Source of the DNA: an uncultured Siphonobacter sp.
GTDB taxonomy: Bacteria; Bacteroidota; Bacteroidia; Cytophagales; Spirosomataceae
DNA length: 64,000 nucleotides
Assembly (NCBI GenBank): GCA_913774715.1
Contig: CAJYHS010000099.1
Coordinates: 1-64,000, forward strand
Direction of reading: 5' to 3'
The notes beneath the pieces were generated by a model, which was not told where the DNA came from, searched no databases, and worked only from the letters and a program-made list of their open reading frames with translations. How positions within the stretch are numbered: the first letter of the stretch is position 1; each line of letters begins with the position of its first letter. This document shows positions 35,978 to 47,267 of the stretch, in pieces. Both the position numbers and the translations under genes were made by a program.

Positions 35978-37354
35978 TTAAGTAGAACTGGTCTTTTTTA
36001 AGGGAAACTCCGGGGGCAGGGTTTGACTGCGACCATCGCTCAAATAAATGCGATTGTTCTTCTCGTCAAAGCTTTTGATGTGACGGGTATTGGCTAGAAT
36101 GTGGGGCAGGTACGGGCTTAGCAGGGTAAAATCATAGTTTTCCTGCAAAGCCAGACTTACTTTATCTAATACCGTATCCGATTCAATGCGGTTACCGTTG
36201 ATGAGATGAATCGTGTAGGGGGTGGCCAGAAACGAAATATTATCGACGGCAATGTATTCTCTTACTCCCTTTCGTACATCCACGTGCACCCGGTCACGAA
36301 CGATGAGTTCTTCTTCTTCGGATTCGGGTTCCAAGCGGTTGGAAAGCTCCCAGGTGCGGATGGTCTTGGTCATGAGTTCATTTTCAACCAAAAAACCATC
36401 GTGGCCGTAGAGAGAGTCAATTTCAGTTAATTCAGCCTGGGGAATATATCGGGCTAAAAACCGCTGCTCTTCGACAGGAAATAATACGTCCGACTGAATG
36501 CCGATAATAAGGGTCTGGGCTTTAATGCGGTTCAAGGCCGACATGGCTCCGCCGCGATTTCTGCCCACATCGTGCGAATCCATCATTCTCGACAGACTAT
36601 AATAGGAAAAGGCATTGAACCGGGTAGCAATTTTTTCTCCCTGATACCGCTGATACGAACTGGCCCTGAAATGCTCAAGCACAGATTCTTCGCGGGCCTG
36701 GGTATACTCGTACATGACTGCACTGCGATAACTCAGTAGAGCAGTGGCCCGGGCGGCTTTCATGCCCATGCTGCCCGCGTCCGCTCGCCGCTCCTGCCAG
36801 GTTTGATCAGCTTCAATGGCCATGCGCTGGGACTCATTAAAGGCAATACCCCAAGGCGACATGCGGGCATTGGTGGCAATTAGAATGAGCTGTTTAAACA
36901 GCTCCGGCTTTTGAATGGCCCACTCTAGAGCCTGCTGCCCGCCCAGGGAACCACCTACAAGCATACTAACGTGATGAATTTGTAAATACTCCCGCAACAG
37001 ATCCAGGCTTTTGACAACGTCACGAATGGTCACTAGAGGAAAATCCTGATAATAAGGCTCCTGCGTAAGCGGGTTAATCGAAAGAGCCGAGGTAGAACCG
37101 TAAGCCGAGCTAAGCACGTTAGCGCAAACAATAAAGTACTGCCTCGTATCGAGCAACTTTCCTTCACCCACCAGTCCACTCCACCAATCCGTCACGTCTG
37201 AATTACCCGTCAGGGCGTGACAAATCCAAACCACGTTATCCGCGGTAGCGTTTAACTTTCCAAAGGTGTGATAGGCTACCTCAATTTCGGGTAACGTCTC
37301 TCCGCATTCCAGGTCAAACGGCTGCGGATAGTGAAAAATCTGTAACTCAGACAA
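35978..37354 (-). CDS. metX: Homoserine O-acetyltransferase with an extra C-terminal LytTR-like domain
   Basis: Makes O-acetyl-L-homoserine from homoserine and acetyl-CoA. Residues 1 to about 345 form the alpha/beta-hydrolase core with nucleophile elbow GGSLGGQQ (Ser136), Asp289 (GIQSDVLFP) and His318 (YGHDGF). Typical MetX ends near here, but this protein has 458 residues. The additional segment (about 366-450: [20 protein letters not shown], then [41 protein letters not shown]) has the strand/helix pattern of a LytTR DNA-binding domain, with an altered recognition loop. It follows metY by 102 bp in an operon led by a SAM-I riboswitch. The core call is firm; the extra domain is by eye. Confidence 0.92.
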   Translation of the reverse strand: MSELQIFHYPQPFDLECGETLPEIEVAYHTFGKLNATADNVVWICHALTGNSDVTDWWSGLVGEGKLLDTRQYFIVCANVLSSAYGSTSALSINPLTQEPYYQDFPLVTIRDVVKSLDLLREYLQIHHVSMLVGGSLGGQQALEWAIQKPELFKQLILIATNARMSPWGIAFNESQRMAIEADQTWQERRADAGSMGMKAARATALLSYRSAVMYEYTQAREESVLEHFRASSYQRYQGEKIATRFNAFSYYSLSRMMDSHDVGRNRGGAMSALNRIKAQTLIIGIQSDVLFPVEEQRFLARYIPQAELTEIDSLYGHDGFLVENELMTKTIRTWELSNRLEPESEEEELIVRDRVHVDVRKGVREYIAVDNISFLATPYTIHLINGNRIESDTVLDKVSLALQENYDFTLLSPYLPHILANTRHIKSFDEKNNRIYLSDGRSQTLPPEFPLKKTSST

Positions 37355-37456
37355 CGTGTAATCTTTCAGTTAAGGACTTATTTTAACTAAGTCAGTATGC
37401 AACGTTAACTTATTAGGGCAGGGGCAAAGCTCAAGGCTTCGCCCCAGCTATACTTA

Positions 37457-38824
<1,368 letters not shown>

Positions 38825-38854
38825 TCAGGATGCAACCAACAACAAGAAGAGTCA

Positions 38855-38870
38855 CCACCCTTGCGGGCGG
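38855..38870 (-). terminator. Candidate expression-platform hairpin
   Basis: On the minus strand CCGCCC-GCAA-GGGTGG forms a short GC stem-loop between the riboswitch and metY, followed by TGACTCTTCTTGTTG, which is only moderately T-rich. It could be the regulated terminator, but no competing antiterminator pairing was established. Confidence 0.3.
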
Positions 38871-38959
38871 AAGCCTTAAAAAGAAAACAAGGGATTGAAT
38901 AGGAGGGCAGAGTAGCAGCCCCCAAGAGAAGGGTCGTCCGGTGCATGAAAGTTCGCTTT

Positions 38960-39077
38960 ACTTATCTCCCCCCGAAGACCTTCTTCGGGGCAGGAATTAG
39001 CACCTTGTTTACGTGATGGTTCGTAAATAGGTTGCCAGCGGTTCACAGAGCCCGTCTCTCCCCGCTTCTCGATAAGT
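38960..39077 (-). promoter_or_regulatory. SAM-I (S-box) riboswitch upstream of metY-metX
   Basis: Reading the minus strand: ACTTATCGAGAAGCGGGGAG, then GACGGGCTCTGTGAACC, GCTGGCAACC, a P3 stem TTTACG...CGTAAA, AAGGTGCTAATTCCTGCCCC, a P4 stem with GAAGA/TCTTC, and GGGGGGAGATAAGT. These are the conserved S-box blocks (CTTATC.AGAG, TGAA.CC, GGCAACC, GGTGCnAATTCC, GATAAG) in order, and ACTTATC pairs with GATAAGT to close P1. It should sense SAM and control the methionine operon in cis. Confidence 0.95.
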
Positions 39078-39106
39078 CAGCATGGTTCGGGCTGACTTTT
39101 CAAGAG

Positions 39107-39114
39107 CAAACTTA
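39107..39114 (-). promoter_or_regulatory. Candidate -7 box (TAAGTTTG) upstream of the SAM riboswitch
   Basis: TAAGTTTG on the minus strand matches TAnnTTTG and ends about 30 nt before the first riboswitch stem, a suitable position for the operon promoter. The -33 element is not obvious. Confidence 0.5.
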
Positions 39115-39280
39115 AAAAGGAATGCTCATATGTGGAAAGAAGCAGGATCGTTTTTTGCAGAGAAGGCGTTATAAAATCTTAAGAAGGAACCAGATTGCTT
39201 GTTTTAAAAGCAGGTCATCAACAACAAACCAGCCGGAAAAGCTTTACGAGGGAACATGAACTTTCCCGGTAAGGAAGCAC

Positions 39281-39288
39281 TACTTTTG
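39281..39288 (+). promoter_or_regulatory. Candidate -7 box (TACTTTTG) of the acyltransferase gene
   Basis: TACTTTTG matches TAnnTTTG and lies about 40 bp upstream of the ATG at 39328, giving a leader of around 30 nt. No clear -33 motif at the normal spacing. Confidence 0.45.
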
Positions 39289-39327
39289 TAAAAACGTCAG
39301 CAGCTTAGACTGACTTTAGGATCACTT

Positions 39328-39960
39328 ATGGAAAATCCCGTCCTTATTTTTGGAGCCAAAGCGTTGGGTAAAACGGCTCTTGATATTTTTAACCGCAATC
39401 AGGTCATCGTCTACGGCTTTTTAGAGGATGACGCCAGCATGCAGGGTACCGAGATTGGTGAGGTCTCCGTGTTTTCAACCACGGATGATGAAAATTTTAC
39501 TAGTCTCATCGGTAATAAATGCGAAGCCTTTATCGCCCTGGAAGATCGCACGGAACGCAAAACTCTGGTCGAGTTCCTGCACGAAACTCGCCAGACGCAG
39601 CCCGTGAATGCCGTGCACCCTTCGGCTATCCTATCCGAAAACGCCCATATTGGCCACGGAAATCTCATTGCTGCCGGCGTCATTATTCAGACCTTTGCCA
39701 AAGTAAGCAACCACTGTGTTTTGCACGCGGGAGCTATTATTGACACGGAAACCGAAGTGGAGGACTTTGTACAAATCGGCGCGGGAAGTGTCATCGGAAT
39801 GGGGGCTAAGGTGCGGGAAAACGCATTCATTGGTTCGGGCGTAACCATTGTAGGGGGCGTTGAAATCGGGAAGAATGCCCGCATTGGAGCGGGCTCTGTC
39901 GTTGTTGAAAACGTTCCGGCGGGGGCTACAGTCTTTGGTAACCCGGCTAAAAAGGTATAA
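39328..39960 (+). CDS. Left-handed beta-helix sugar O/N-acyltransferase (NeuD/PglD-like)
   Basis: 210 residues. The N-terminal Rossmann-like part (PVLIFGAKALGKTALDIFN) is followed by hexapeptide repeats (HIGHGNLIAAGVIIQTFAKV, then VEIGKNARIGAGSVVVENVP), the architecture of NeuD/PglD sugar acetyltransferases that use acetyl-CoA. The end, FGNPAKKV, is the standard finish. It is a single-gene unit with its own promoter and a strong terminator directly after it. It is located before the polysaccharide locus and may modify a precursor sugar, though the acceptor cannot be assigned. Confidence 0.85.
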   Translation: MENPVLIFGAKALGKTALDIFNRNQVIVYGFLEDDASMQGTEIGEVSVFSTTDDENFTSLIGNKCEAFIALEDRTERKTLVEFLHETRQTQPVNAVHPSAILSENAHIGHGNLIAAGVIIQTFAKVSNHCVLHAGAIIDTETEVEDFVQIGAGSVIGMGAKVRENAFIGSGVTIVGGVEIGKNARIGAGSVVVENVPAGATVFGNPAKKV

Positions 39961-39975
39961 GTAACATTCTTTTTA

Positions 39976-40025
39976 CAAAAGCGGACTCGGTTTGAAACAT
40001 TCAAACCGAGTCCGCTTTTGCTTTT
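39976..40025 (+). terminator. Strong intrinsic terminator
   Basis: CAAAAGCGGACTCGGTTTGAA (39976-39996) and TTCAAACCGAGTCCGCTTTTG (40000-40020) form a perfect 21-bp stem with a 3-nt loop, followed by CTTTTT. It ends the acyltransferase transcript. Confidence 0.9.
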
Positions 40026-40707
40026 TATAGCCTGTAAATCTCTGGCTTAAGTGGAGGAATTGAAGATAAAGAGGCAGGGTACCATTAATTTTTTCTAATC
40101 TCAGGTAGGTATATGTCCGATCTCAACCCTCGAGAGAAAAGACCCAATAAAAATGGTAAGAAATCAATATGAGGCAGGTAGGTAGAAAAAATAGCTAATT
40201 GTACTATTTAAGTAATGATTATCAATCTACAAAAAATAGTAATGATTTAATTCTATATAAATAGCTACTAATGAGTAGTTTGTCTCTAGTTTAACAAGTG
40301 TGGGGAATTTTGTGTGGTATAAATTTTTAAGGAGATACAGGGCTTCTCTATTAGCATGAAAAATTGAATGATATTTGAATCTGAAAATTGCTTTTTTTTT
40401 CGATCAAATGTCTTGAAAGTGATCCAACCGGTAATTTTTTCCGTACTTATAGATCGGAGCCCCGTGTAGTGATTGTAAACAAGATCCATTCATTCGTAGG
40501 TGAATTCTATGTATAAGTCTTTAAAATGAATGGCCAAAATTGTTCATTTCAGAGCCATGACCAACCCTTCTATAGAATTTATTAGTATCTGAAATTTATG
40601 AAGTTTAATAGTCCGGACTCATCTTATTTTTTGTTTAGGATGTGGTTATTTATGAGTAAAAGGTCTCTTTTATTTGGGCTATTCCATCTTAATTCATTGG
40701 TACAATT
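40026..40707. other. Intergenic region before the capsule locus
   Basis: About 680 bp, AT-rich, with no credible gene (the minus-strand ORF at 40286-40489 has no family features). It should contain the promoter of the polysaccharide locus. No TAnnTTTG box was firmly identified. Confidence 0.5.
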
Positions 40708-41625
40708 ATGAATACGGAATTTGATGAACTAGTTTCGCTATCTGAAAAAGACGAAGTTCGTTTGCATACGGGTGCTCAGATTTTTGCAAAGACTACTCCT
40801 GAGCCAGACCATACCAGCGATTCCCCTGTTCGCACCACTATAAAGTCAATGAGTTCTACGAGTATATGGCAGCGTTTAAAAAACCGCTTTTTTACGGGTG
40901 CTGAACCCGAAACGCAAGAGCCGGTAAAAGACTGCTTCTGGAAGGTTGATATACACTCCCATCTGTTACCGGGAGTCGATGATGGAGTCTCTTCCTGGGA
41001 AGAAACTCTGGCCTGTTTACAACAGTTCTCGGAGTGGGGGATTAGTAAAGTTATTACGACTCCTCACGTTAGCCGGGACTGGTTCCCTAATAAATATCAG
41101 CAGTTACTGGAAGGACAGGAGCAGTTGCAAGCGCTGGTTCGGGAGCATAATCTGCCCCTTACCATTGAAGTAGCGGCTGAATACCTGCTGGATGATTTCT
41201 TTCTGGACTTACTCAACAGCCGCGAAGTGTTAACCTTTGGAGCGGAAAAGTATATACTAGTGGAAACGGCCTGGTCCTCGGCTCCTTTGCACTTATCAGA
41301 TTTGATTTTTCGGATTCAGTCGGCGGGGTATACGCCCATTTTAGCTCACCCCGAGCGCTACAAATACTATAAGAATTTTGAAGCCGAATTATCGCATCAC
41401 CGCGATGCGGGTTGTTTGCTCCAGCTTAACGCCATGTCTCTTTCAGGTAAGTACGGAGAGCAGGCTCGTCGGCAGGGAAAAATCCTCCTGCAAAAGGGAT
41501 GGGTAGACTTTATTGGCAGTGATTTGCACCGTCCGGGCGATTTACCCCGCTTTGAAAAGATTTTTTCTTTGCCAGAATTCAAGGAATTAGCCAAGCAACC
41601 CCTGCGAAATTCGAAGTTATTATAA
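40708..41625 (+). CDS. CpsB/YwqE-type PHP-domain tyrosine phosphatase
   Basis: 305 residues. The catalytic PHP domain begins near residue 77: VDIHSHLLPGVDDGVSSWEE, then VITTPHVSRDWF, EVAAEYLLDD, ILAHPERYKYY and FIGSDLHRPGD. The metal-binding His/Asp/Glu set is complete. CpsB/YwqE enzymes dephosphorylate the capsule tyrosine kinase, here encoded two genes downstream. The first 75 or so residues are low-complexity and poorly conserved; an internal ATG at 40849 (MSSTSIWQRLKNRFF) is a possible alternative start. It is the first gene of the plus-strand locus. Confidence 0.88.
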   Translation: MNTEFDELVSLSEKDEVRLHTGAQIFAKTTPEPDHTSDSPVRTTIKSMSSTSIWQRLKNRFFTGAEPETQEPVKDCFWKVDIHSHLLPGVDDGVSSWEETLACLQQFSEWGISKVITTPHVSRDWFPNKYQQLLEGQEQLQALVREHNLPLTIEVAAEYLLDDFFLDLLNSREVLTFGAEKYILVETAWSSAPLHLSDLIFRIQSAGYTPILAHPERYKYYKNFEAELSHHRDAGCLLQLNAMSLSGKYGEQARRQGKILLQKGWVDFIGSDLHRPGDLPRFEKIFSLPEFKELAKQPLRNSKLL

Positions 41626-41905
41626 TTATAACAAGAAATTGGATTTTGCTAAGTTAGTGTTATTCCAAGTCATTCTTCTTGCCGGGAGTGTTATGTAAAT
41701 GTTGTGTTATCGTTACATTTATTTTGCATGTTTCTGAAATAGTAGTTGAAAATGCCTGAGTATTTCTTAAGTACTATTGTGTTTTGATAGTAAATTTTAT
41801 TTTTTTGAAGATTACCCGTTCTAAATTAGTTGTTCACGAAAAATTGTACTTTCTTTGAAAAAGAGTTCAGAGTTCGCCAGCTTTTTGCACTATTTTAAGC
41901 TTTAT

Positions 41906-42733
41906 ATGTTCGCCAGATCAGTCCGCCAGGATCGGGTAGCCATAGTGAAGAATGTTGCTTCATTATTCGTTCTTGCCCTCTTGCTTTCTAGTTGTGTATC
42001 CTCGAAAAACTTAGCACTTTTCCAGGACGGCCCTAATACAACGATTGACAGCTTAAGTATAGCGAAGCAATATACACCGACCATTCAGGTAGGGGATGTA
42101 CTAAACATAAGTGTTACGAGTTTAAATCCGGAAGCGTCCGCTGTTTTCAATTTACCTGAAAACATGTCGATGGTGCAGGGACAAGGCCTGATGGCCTCGG
42201 CTAACCCCTTAGCGTATCAACCCGGTTACGTTGTAAGTAAAGATGGGACGATTGAGTTTCCGATGCTGGGTAAGATCAATGTGTTAGGACAGGCTTCTTC
42301 TCAAATTGCTACAACGATTAAGGAAAAACTGAAGGTATATCTGAAAGAGCCCTCGGTTAATGTTCGGAACGTAAACTTCCGGATCTCGGTATTGGGTGAA
42401 GTGAACCATCCTTCGTTGTTTTTGATCAACAACGAACAGGTAACGATCCTTCAGGCCTTAAGTATGGCTAATGACCTGACGATTTTTGGCAAACGCGAGA
42501 ATGTGTTAGTCATCCGGGAAGAAAATGGAAAGAAAACGTTTGCCCGTATTGATTTAACGAAGCGGGATGTATTTAGCTCTCCTTATTATTATTTACATCC
42601 CAATGATGTAGTATACGTAGAACCCAACCAAGCTCGTGCGGCATCAACGGACAATACCTATCGTGTAGCTCCCATTGTGATCAGTGCGGCTTCAGCTGTT
42701 CTAGTCCTAGTAAGTGTGTTAGTTCGTAGATAA
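41906..42733 (+). CDS. Wza-like polysaccharide export lipoprotein
   Basis: I prefer the ATG at 41906 (MFARSVRQDRVAIVKN) to the TTG of the track. The protein has about 275 residues and a lipobox LLLSSC. The Poly_export domain covers YTPTIQVGDVLNISVTSLNP and VVSKDGTIEFPMLGKINVLG. A SLBB domain follows (RISVLGEVNHPSLFLINNEQ), and a hydrophobic C terminus (VISAASAVLVLVSVLVRR) likely crosses a membrane. It forms the outer-membrane export pore and works with the BY-kinase encoded 51 bp downstream. Confidence 0.9.
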   Translation: MFARSVRQDRVAIVKNVASLFVLALLLSSCVSSKNLALFQDGPNTTIDSLSIAKQYTPTIQVGDVLNISVTSLNPEASAVFNLPENMSMVQGQGLMASANPLAYQPGYVVSKDGTIEFPMLGKINVLGQASSQIATTIKEKLKVYLKEPSVNVRNVNFRISVLGEVNHPSLFLINNEQVTILQALSMANDLTIFGKRENVLVIREENGKKTFARIDLTKRDVFSSPYYYLHPNDVVYVEPNQARAASTDNTYRVAPIVISAASAVLVLVSVLVRR

Positions 42734-42784
42734 GTACGGAGTTACAACGAAATCTAATCAAGGCAATCCACTCTTTTTAATTAT

Positions 42785-45100
42785 ATGGCAACGAATAACC
42801 CCTATACTTCTTACGTCCCTTATCAGGTCGTTGAGACAGATCAAACGAACATTCGGGCAATTCTTCTTCGCTACGTTCGCAACTGGCCCTGGTTTCTGGT
42901 TTCAGTGGCAGTAGCCTTAGGCGGAGCTTATGTCTATTTATTATATCAGCAGCCGATTTATCGTACCCAGGCCAGCCTTTTAATCAAGGATGAGAAAAAG
43001 GGGGCAGCCGATGCGGGCGAGCTTATGAAGCAGCTGGATATTTTTGGTCAGCAGAAACTGGTTGATAATGAAATTGAGATCCTGAAATCTTATACGTTAA
43101 TGAATAAGATTGTGGGAGATCTCAATCTGGATGTTAAATTCTTTGAGCCGACTACCTTTGGAAAGCGGGAGGTATACGGAGATGTTCCTATTAAATTCAT
43201 TATTGAGCAGCCCAAACCCGAACTTTACAAAGAGAAACTAACAATTAGTTTCCCCGAGAACAATATCGTTCGTATCAATGATCATAATTATCCGGTGAAC
43301 CAAAGTGTAGAAACGCCTTATGGCCGTCTTCGCTTTTTTGCTTCAAGGCCAATAATTAAAGGTGAACAGCAGTTCATTGCTCAAGTTTCTCCGAGAGCAC
43401 AAACGGTAGAAAGTTATTTAAAAAATCTAAAGACAGAAACTACTAGTAAACAGTCAACGGTTATTCTGTTAACTCTGGAAGATGCTGTTCCTGCCAAAGG
43501 CGAAGCAATCTTGAACCGTTTAATTGATGAATATAATTCAGCGGCTGTAGAAGACAAAAATAAAACGGCGGCTAATACTCTTAAATTTTTGGAAGAACGC
43601 CTCGGTTTAGTTTCCGGCGAATTACAAAACGTAGAGAAAAACGTTGCTCAGTACAAAACTTCACAGGGCATTACGGATTTGAGTGCTCAGGCTCAGAGTT
43701 TCCTGCAAACGGTTCAACAGAACGATGCCCAATTAAGCGAGGTAAATATCAAGCTTGGGGCGATTGATGATGTTGATAGATATATCAATTCTAGAAGTTC
43801 TGAACGTACTGGTGCACCTTCTACGGCCGGTTTGAATGACCCCGTTTTATTAGGGCTTATTACAAAAGTATCTGAGTTAGAACTGGAACGTGAACGTTTG
43901 GCTCGCACTACTTCAGAACAAAATCCAATGCTCCAAACTTTGGAAAGTCAAATCAAGTCTATCAAGTCTAATATTCGTGAAAATGTGCAAACAACTAAGG
44001 CAATCTTAACGACTTCGAAGAATCAATTGACCGCTACCAATCGTAAAATGGAAGGAGTCATTCGGAGTATTCCTCAGAAAGAACGTTCATTAATTGACAT
44101 TTCTCGTCAACAGGCTATTAAAAATGATCAGTATACGTTTTTGCTGCAAAAACGTGAAGAAACAGCCGTTTCGTATGCTTCTACCATTGCCGATAGTCGT
44201 ACGGTAGACGCGGCACGTAGTTCAAATGAACCCGTGAAACCCGTGGGTAAAATGATTTTTGCCTTATTTGGACTGGTAGGGTTAGTTATTCCCGTAGGGG
44301 TGATGGCTGGCAAAGATGCCATGAATAACCGAGTAATGCGTCGGACGGATGTAGAAGAACTCACTAACGTACCTATTCTGGGTGAAGTAGTGAAGAGTAA
44401 AGATGCCGATCGTCTGATTATGGCTCCGCAAAACCGTTCGGTCATTTCAGAACAGATTCGTACCATTCGTACCAACCTACAATTCCTGAAAGCGGCTTCT
44501 GACAGTCAGGTACTTCTATTCACTTCTAGTATTTCAGGTGAAGGAAAATCATTTGTTTCATTAAACCTGGGTGCAAGTTTAGCTTTAGTAGATCGTCCTA
44601 CCGTAATTTTAGAAATGGATTTACGCAAACCCAAACTTCGCGAAGCATTGGGTATGCAAAATGGTGTAGGTATTAGTAATTACCTAATTGGAGAATGTAC
44701 ATTGGACGAAGCTCTGCAACCCATTCCTGGATATGATAATTACTTTCTGATGCCAAGTGGACCTATTCCGCCGAACCCTTCAGAGTTATTGAGTAGCCCA
44801 CGTCTAGAGCAGATGATGAATGAATTACGCGAACGCTTTAGCTATGTGCTCGTCGATTCACCTCCAATTGGTTTGGTGACCGATGCTCAGTTGATCGCTC
44901 CATTTGCCGATACAACAATGTATATGGTTCGTCATGATGTGACGCCTAAGCATTACTTAAAGATGATTGATACGCTGTATAAAGAACAACGTTTCCAGAA
45001 ATTGAATATCATCCTTAACGGGGTAGGCGAAGGCGAAGCGTATTACTATAGCTATAGCTACGGATATTACGGAGAAGATGAGAAGAAAAAACTGAATTAA
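42785..45100 (+). CDS. Wzc-like polysaccharide co-polymerase / BY tyrosine kinase
   Basis: 771 residues. N-terminal Wzz domain with a first membrane helix (NWPWFLVSVAVALGGAYVYL), a long periplasmic coiled coil (about 260-430), a second helix (MIFALFGLVGLVIPVGVMAG) and a C-terminal kinase: Walker A SSISGEGKSF (about 580), Walker A' VILEMDLRKPKL, Walker B YVLVDSPPIG. The tail YYYSYSYGYYGEDEKKK is the tyrosine cluster that is autophosphorylated. It controls chain length and export with Wza and is the expected substrate of the CpsB-type phosphatase. Kinase and co-polymerase are fused as in Gram-negative Wzc. Confidence 0.94.
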   Translation: MATNNPYTSYVPYQVVETDQTNIRAILLRYVRNWPWFLVSVAVALGGAYVYLLYQQPIYRTQASLLIKDEKKGAADAGELMKQLDIFGQQKLVDNEIEILKSYTLMNKIVGDLNLDVKFFEPTTFGKREVYGDVPIKFIIEQPKPELYKEKLTISFPENNIVRINDHNYPVNQSVETPYGRLRFFASRPIIKGEQQFIAQVSPRAQTVESYLKNLKTETTSKQSTVILLTLEDAVPAKGEAILNRLIDEYNSAAVEDKNKTAANTLKFLEERLGLVSGELQNVEKNVAQYKTSQGITDLSAQAQSFLQTVQQNDAQLSEVNIKLGAIDDVDRYINSRSSERTGAPSTAGLNDPVLLGLITKVSELELERERLARTTSEQNPMLQTLESQIKSIKSNIRENVQTTKAILTTSKNQLTATNRKMEGVIRSIPQKERSLIDISRQQAIKNDQYTFLLQKREETAVSYASTIADSRTVDAARSSNEPVKPVGKMIFALFGLVGLVIPVGVMAGKDAMNNRVMRRTDVEELTNVPILGEVVKSKDADRLIMAPQNRSVISEQIRTIRTNLQFLKAASDSQVLLFTSSISGEGKSFVSLNLGASLALVDRPTVILEMDLRKPKLREALGMQNGVGISNYLIGECTLDEALQPIPGYDNYFLMPSGPIPPNPSELLSSPRLEQMMNELRERFSYVLVDSPPIGLVTDAQLIAPFADTTMYMVRHDVTPKHYLKMIDTLYKEQRFQKLNIILNGVGEGEAYYYSYSYGYYGEDEKKKLN

Positions 45101-45104
45101 TATA

Positions 45105-45137
45105 TAGCGGGGAGCAATCGCCCATTGCTCCCCGCTA
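45105..45137 (+). terminator. Hairpin after wzc
   Basis: TAGCGGGGAGCAAT (45105-45118) and ATTGCTCCCCGCTA (45124-45137) form a perfect 14-bp stem with a 5-nt loop, 5 bp after the wzc stop. It lacks a T tract but is well placed as a terminator or attenuator. Confidence 0.75.
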
Positions 45138-45375
45138 TGGAATGCTGAGTTCTTAATTAACCCGTTTAGTAAAATGCTGATTACTAAACTACCTGAAACT
45201 TATATTTTTAATCGAAACCGCCACACGATTATGAACCTTCGGTTGAGTAAATCGCCCCCTCACCAGCCATGATTTTATGAGAATTAATCTCGTCCAAAGA
45301 TTAGTTCGTTTGCCCTGAATAGAATTTCAAACGCTGGAATTACTTACTGTTAATGTTTTAACAGTCAGGGCTCGT

Positions 45376-46152
45376 ATGGAAGAAACAAGGGAGTTTGTTT
45401 CACTCATGCCGGTCATTCCCCACCATTCAGATCATAAAATCCGCCTGATAGTTATGAAATACTCAACAGAAACACTTCAACTGGATCCCAGCTTTTTTGA
45501 GTCCAAAGAAGCATCAACTTATGTGAATAAAAAGCCGACCTTACTGCTTAGTAATCCTACGGCTACCCCTTTTGGCAAACGCTGTTTTGACGTCATTATG
45601 TCCAGTTTTGTTGCCCTAACGGTACTGATATGGTTAGTACCCATTATTGGCCTTCTCGTTAAACTTTCTTCCCCGGGTCCTGTCTTTTTTATCCAATGGC
45701 GGACGGGCCGTAATGGCCGCCGGTTTCGTTGCTTAAAGTTTCGCACCATGCGAAATGATATGGTAGCTCCTTTCAAACAGGCTTCAGCCAACGACCCTCG
45801 GATCACCAAAATTGGTGCGTTTCTTCGGAAGACTAATCTTGACGAAATGCCTCAGTTCTTAAACGTGCTTTGGGGTGATATGAGCATTGTAGGTCCTCGT
45901 CCGCATGCAGTAGAACATGATGCTCAATACTGGAGCGTCGTTCCTAATTTCCCTGCTCGTTATTTGGTTAAACCAGGTATTACAGGCTTAGCTCAGACTC
46001 GTGGACTCCGGGGTGAGGCGGGTTTGAGAGATATGGAACAGCGTCTCAAATTAGACCAATGGTATATCAGAAGAAGATCTGCTGTGCTAGATGCTAAAAT
46101 CTGCTGGTGGACAGTTGAGAAAATGATTAAGGGCGACGAAAAAGCCTATTAA
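45376..46152 (+). CDS. Initiating sugar-phosphate transferase (WcaJ/WbaP-like)
   Basis: 258 residues. One membrane helix ([20 protein letters not shown]) followed by the cytoplasmic bacterial sugar transferase domain: [55 protein letters not shown] and [12 protein letters not shown]. It transfers a sugar phosphate to undecaprenyl phosphate to start the repeat unit. The short form lacks the N-terminal four-helix domain of WcaJ. Start uncertain: ATG 45376, or ATG 45454 ([11 protein letters not shown]), which removes a 26-residue leader. Confidence 0.92.
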   Translation: MEETREFVSLMPVIPHHSDHKIRLIVMKYSTETLQLDPSFFESKEASTYVNKKPTLLLSNPTATPFGKRCFDVIMSSFVALTVLIWLVPIIGLLVKLSSPGPVFFIQWRTGRNGRRFRCLKFRTMRNDMVAPFKQASANDPRITKIGAFLRKTNLDEMPQFLNVLWGDMSIVGPRPHAVEHDAQYWSVVPNFPARYLVKPGITGLAQTRGLRGEAGLRDMEQRLKLDQWYIRRRSAVLDAKICWWTVEKMIKGDEKAY

Positions 46153-46207
46153 TCAACGCTCCATGTTTTCATCAGCCCCAATTCCCCATTTGACAGAAAC
46201 TCTCATC

Positions 46208-47155
46208 ATGAATATTTCCAGCAAAATCTACATTGCCGGTCACCGGGGTATGGTGGGCGGAGCCATCAAACGTTACCTGGAAAATCAGGGCTACTCCAAC
46301 ATTCTGGTTCGTAGTTCTACCGAACTGGACTTACGGAATCAACAAGCCGTGGCTGATTTTTTCGAAACAGAAAAACCAGAATATGTTTTTCTGGCAGCAG
46401 CTAAAGTAGGAGGAATCGTAGCGAATAATACGTACCGAGCGGAGTTCCTGTACGATAACCTGATGATTGAAAGTAATATCATACATTCGGCTTATCAGAA
46501 CGGTGTAACGAAATTATTGTTCTTAGGCAGTAGCTGCATCTATCCTAAAATGGCTCCTCAGCCTTTAAAGGAAGAATATTTATTGACAGGAGCACTGGAA
46601 CCTACCAACGAACCTTACGCTATTGCCAAGATTGCTGGAATCAAGCTTTGCGAGGCTTACCGCGATCAATACGGAGCTAACTTCATTTCAGCGATGCCTA
46701 CAAATTTATACGGCATTGGCGATAATTACCATCCCCAAAATTCACACGTCTTACCAGCCCTGATTCGCAAGTTTCATGAAGCTAAAGAATCCGGTCAACC
46801 TAAGGTAACGATCTGGGGTACAGGTTCTCCCATGCGAGAATTCCTGTATGCAGATGACTTAGCAGAAGCCTGTGTATTTTTAATGAATACATACGAGGGC
46901 CGAGAGCTGGTTAATATCGGAACGGGAGAAGATTTAACCATTAAAGAACTGGCTCAAACGGTTCAACAAGTAGTGGGTTTTGAGGGTAGTCTGGAATTTG
47001 ATACCTCAAAGCCCGACGGCACCCCTCGTAAGCTGATGGATGTTAGTAAACTACACAGTCTGGGCTGGAAGCATACGGTAGAGCTAACCGAAGGCATAAC
47101 TAAGGCCTATGCGGATTTTCTTGCTAAGGAAGAATTCGTAGCGGCTCAAAATTAA
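46208..47155 (+). CDS. fcl: GDP-L-fucose synthase
   Basis: I use the ATG at 46208 ([18 protein letters not shown]); the track start adds 15 residues. The 315-residue SDR enzyme has the NADP-binding [10 protein letters not shown], the SSCIYP loop and the catalytic YAIAKIAG (YxxxK). It converts GDP-4-keto-6-deoxymannose to GDP-L-fucose by epimerisation and reduction, so the polysaccharide probably contains fucose or a derivative. Its substrate is made by Gmd, encoded next. Confidence 0.94.
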   Translation: MNISSKIYIAGHRGMVGGAIKRYLENQGYSNILVRSSTELDLRNQQAVADFFETEKPEYVFLAAAKVGGIVANNTYRAEFLYDNLMIESNIIHSAYQNGVTKLLFLGSSCIYPKMAPQPLKEEYLLTGALEPTNEPYAIAKIAGIKLCEAYRDQYGANFISAMPTNLYGIGDNYHPQNSHVLPALIRKFHEAKESGQPKVTIWGTGSPMREFLYADDLAEACVFLMNTYEGRELVNIGTGEDLTIKELAQTVQQVVGFEGSLEFDTSKPDGTPRKLMDVSKLHSLGWKHTVELTEGITKAYADFLAKEEFVAAQN

Positions 47156-47267
47156 GTATACAATACCCTTCTATAAATCTTACCAAATCCAGTGGCCTAG
47201 TATTCGGCATAAGAAGACTGAACACAGAGAACCGCAGTAGCGGCCGCTGAAACAAAAAAACTAAAAG

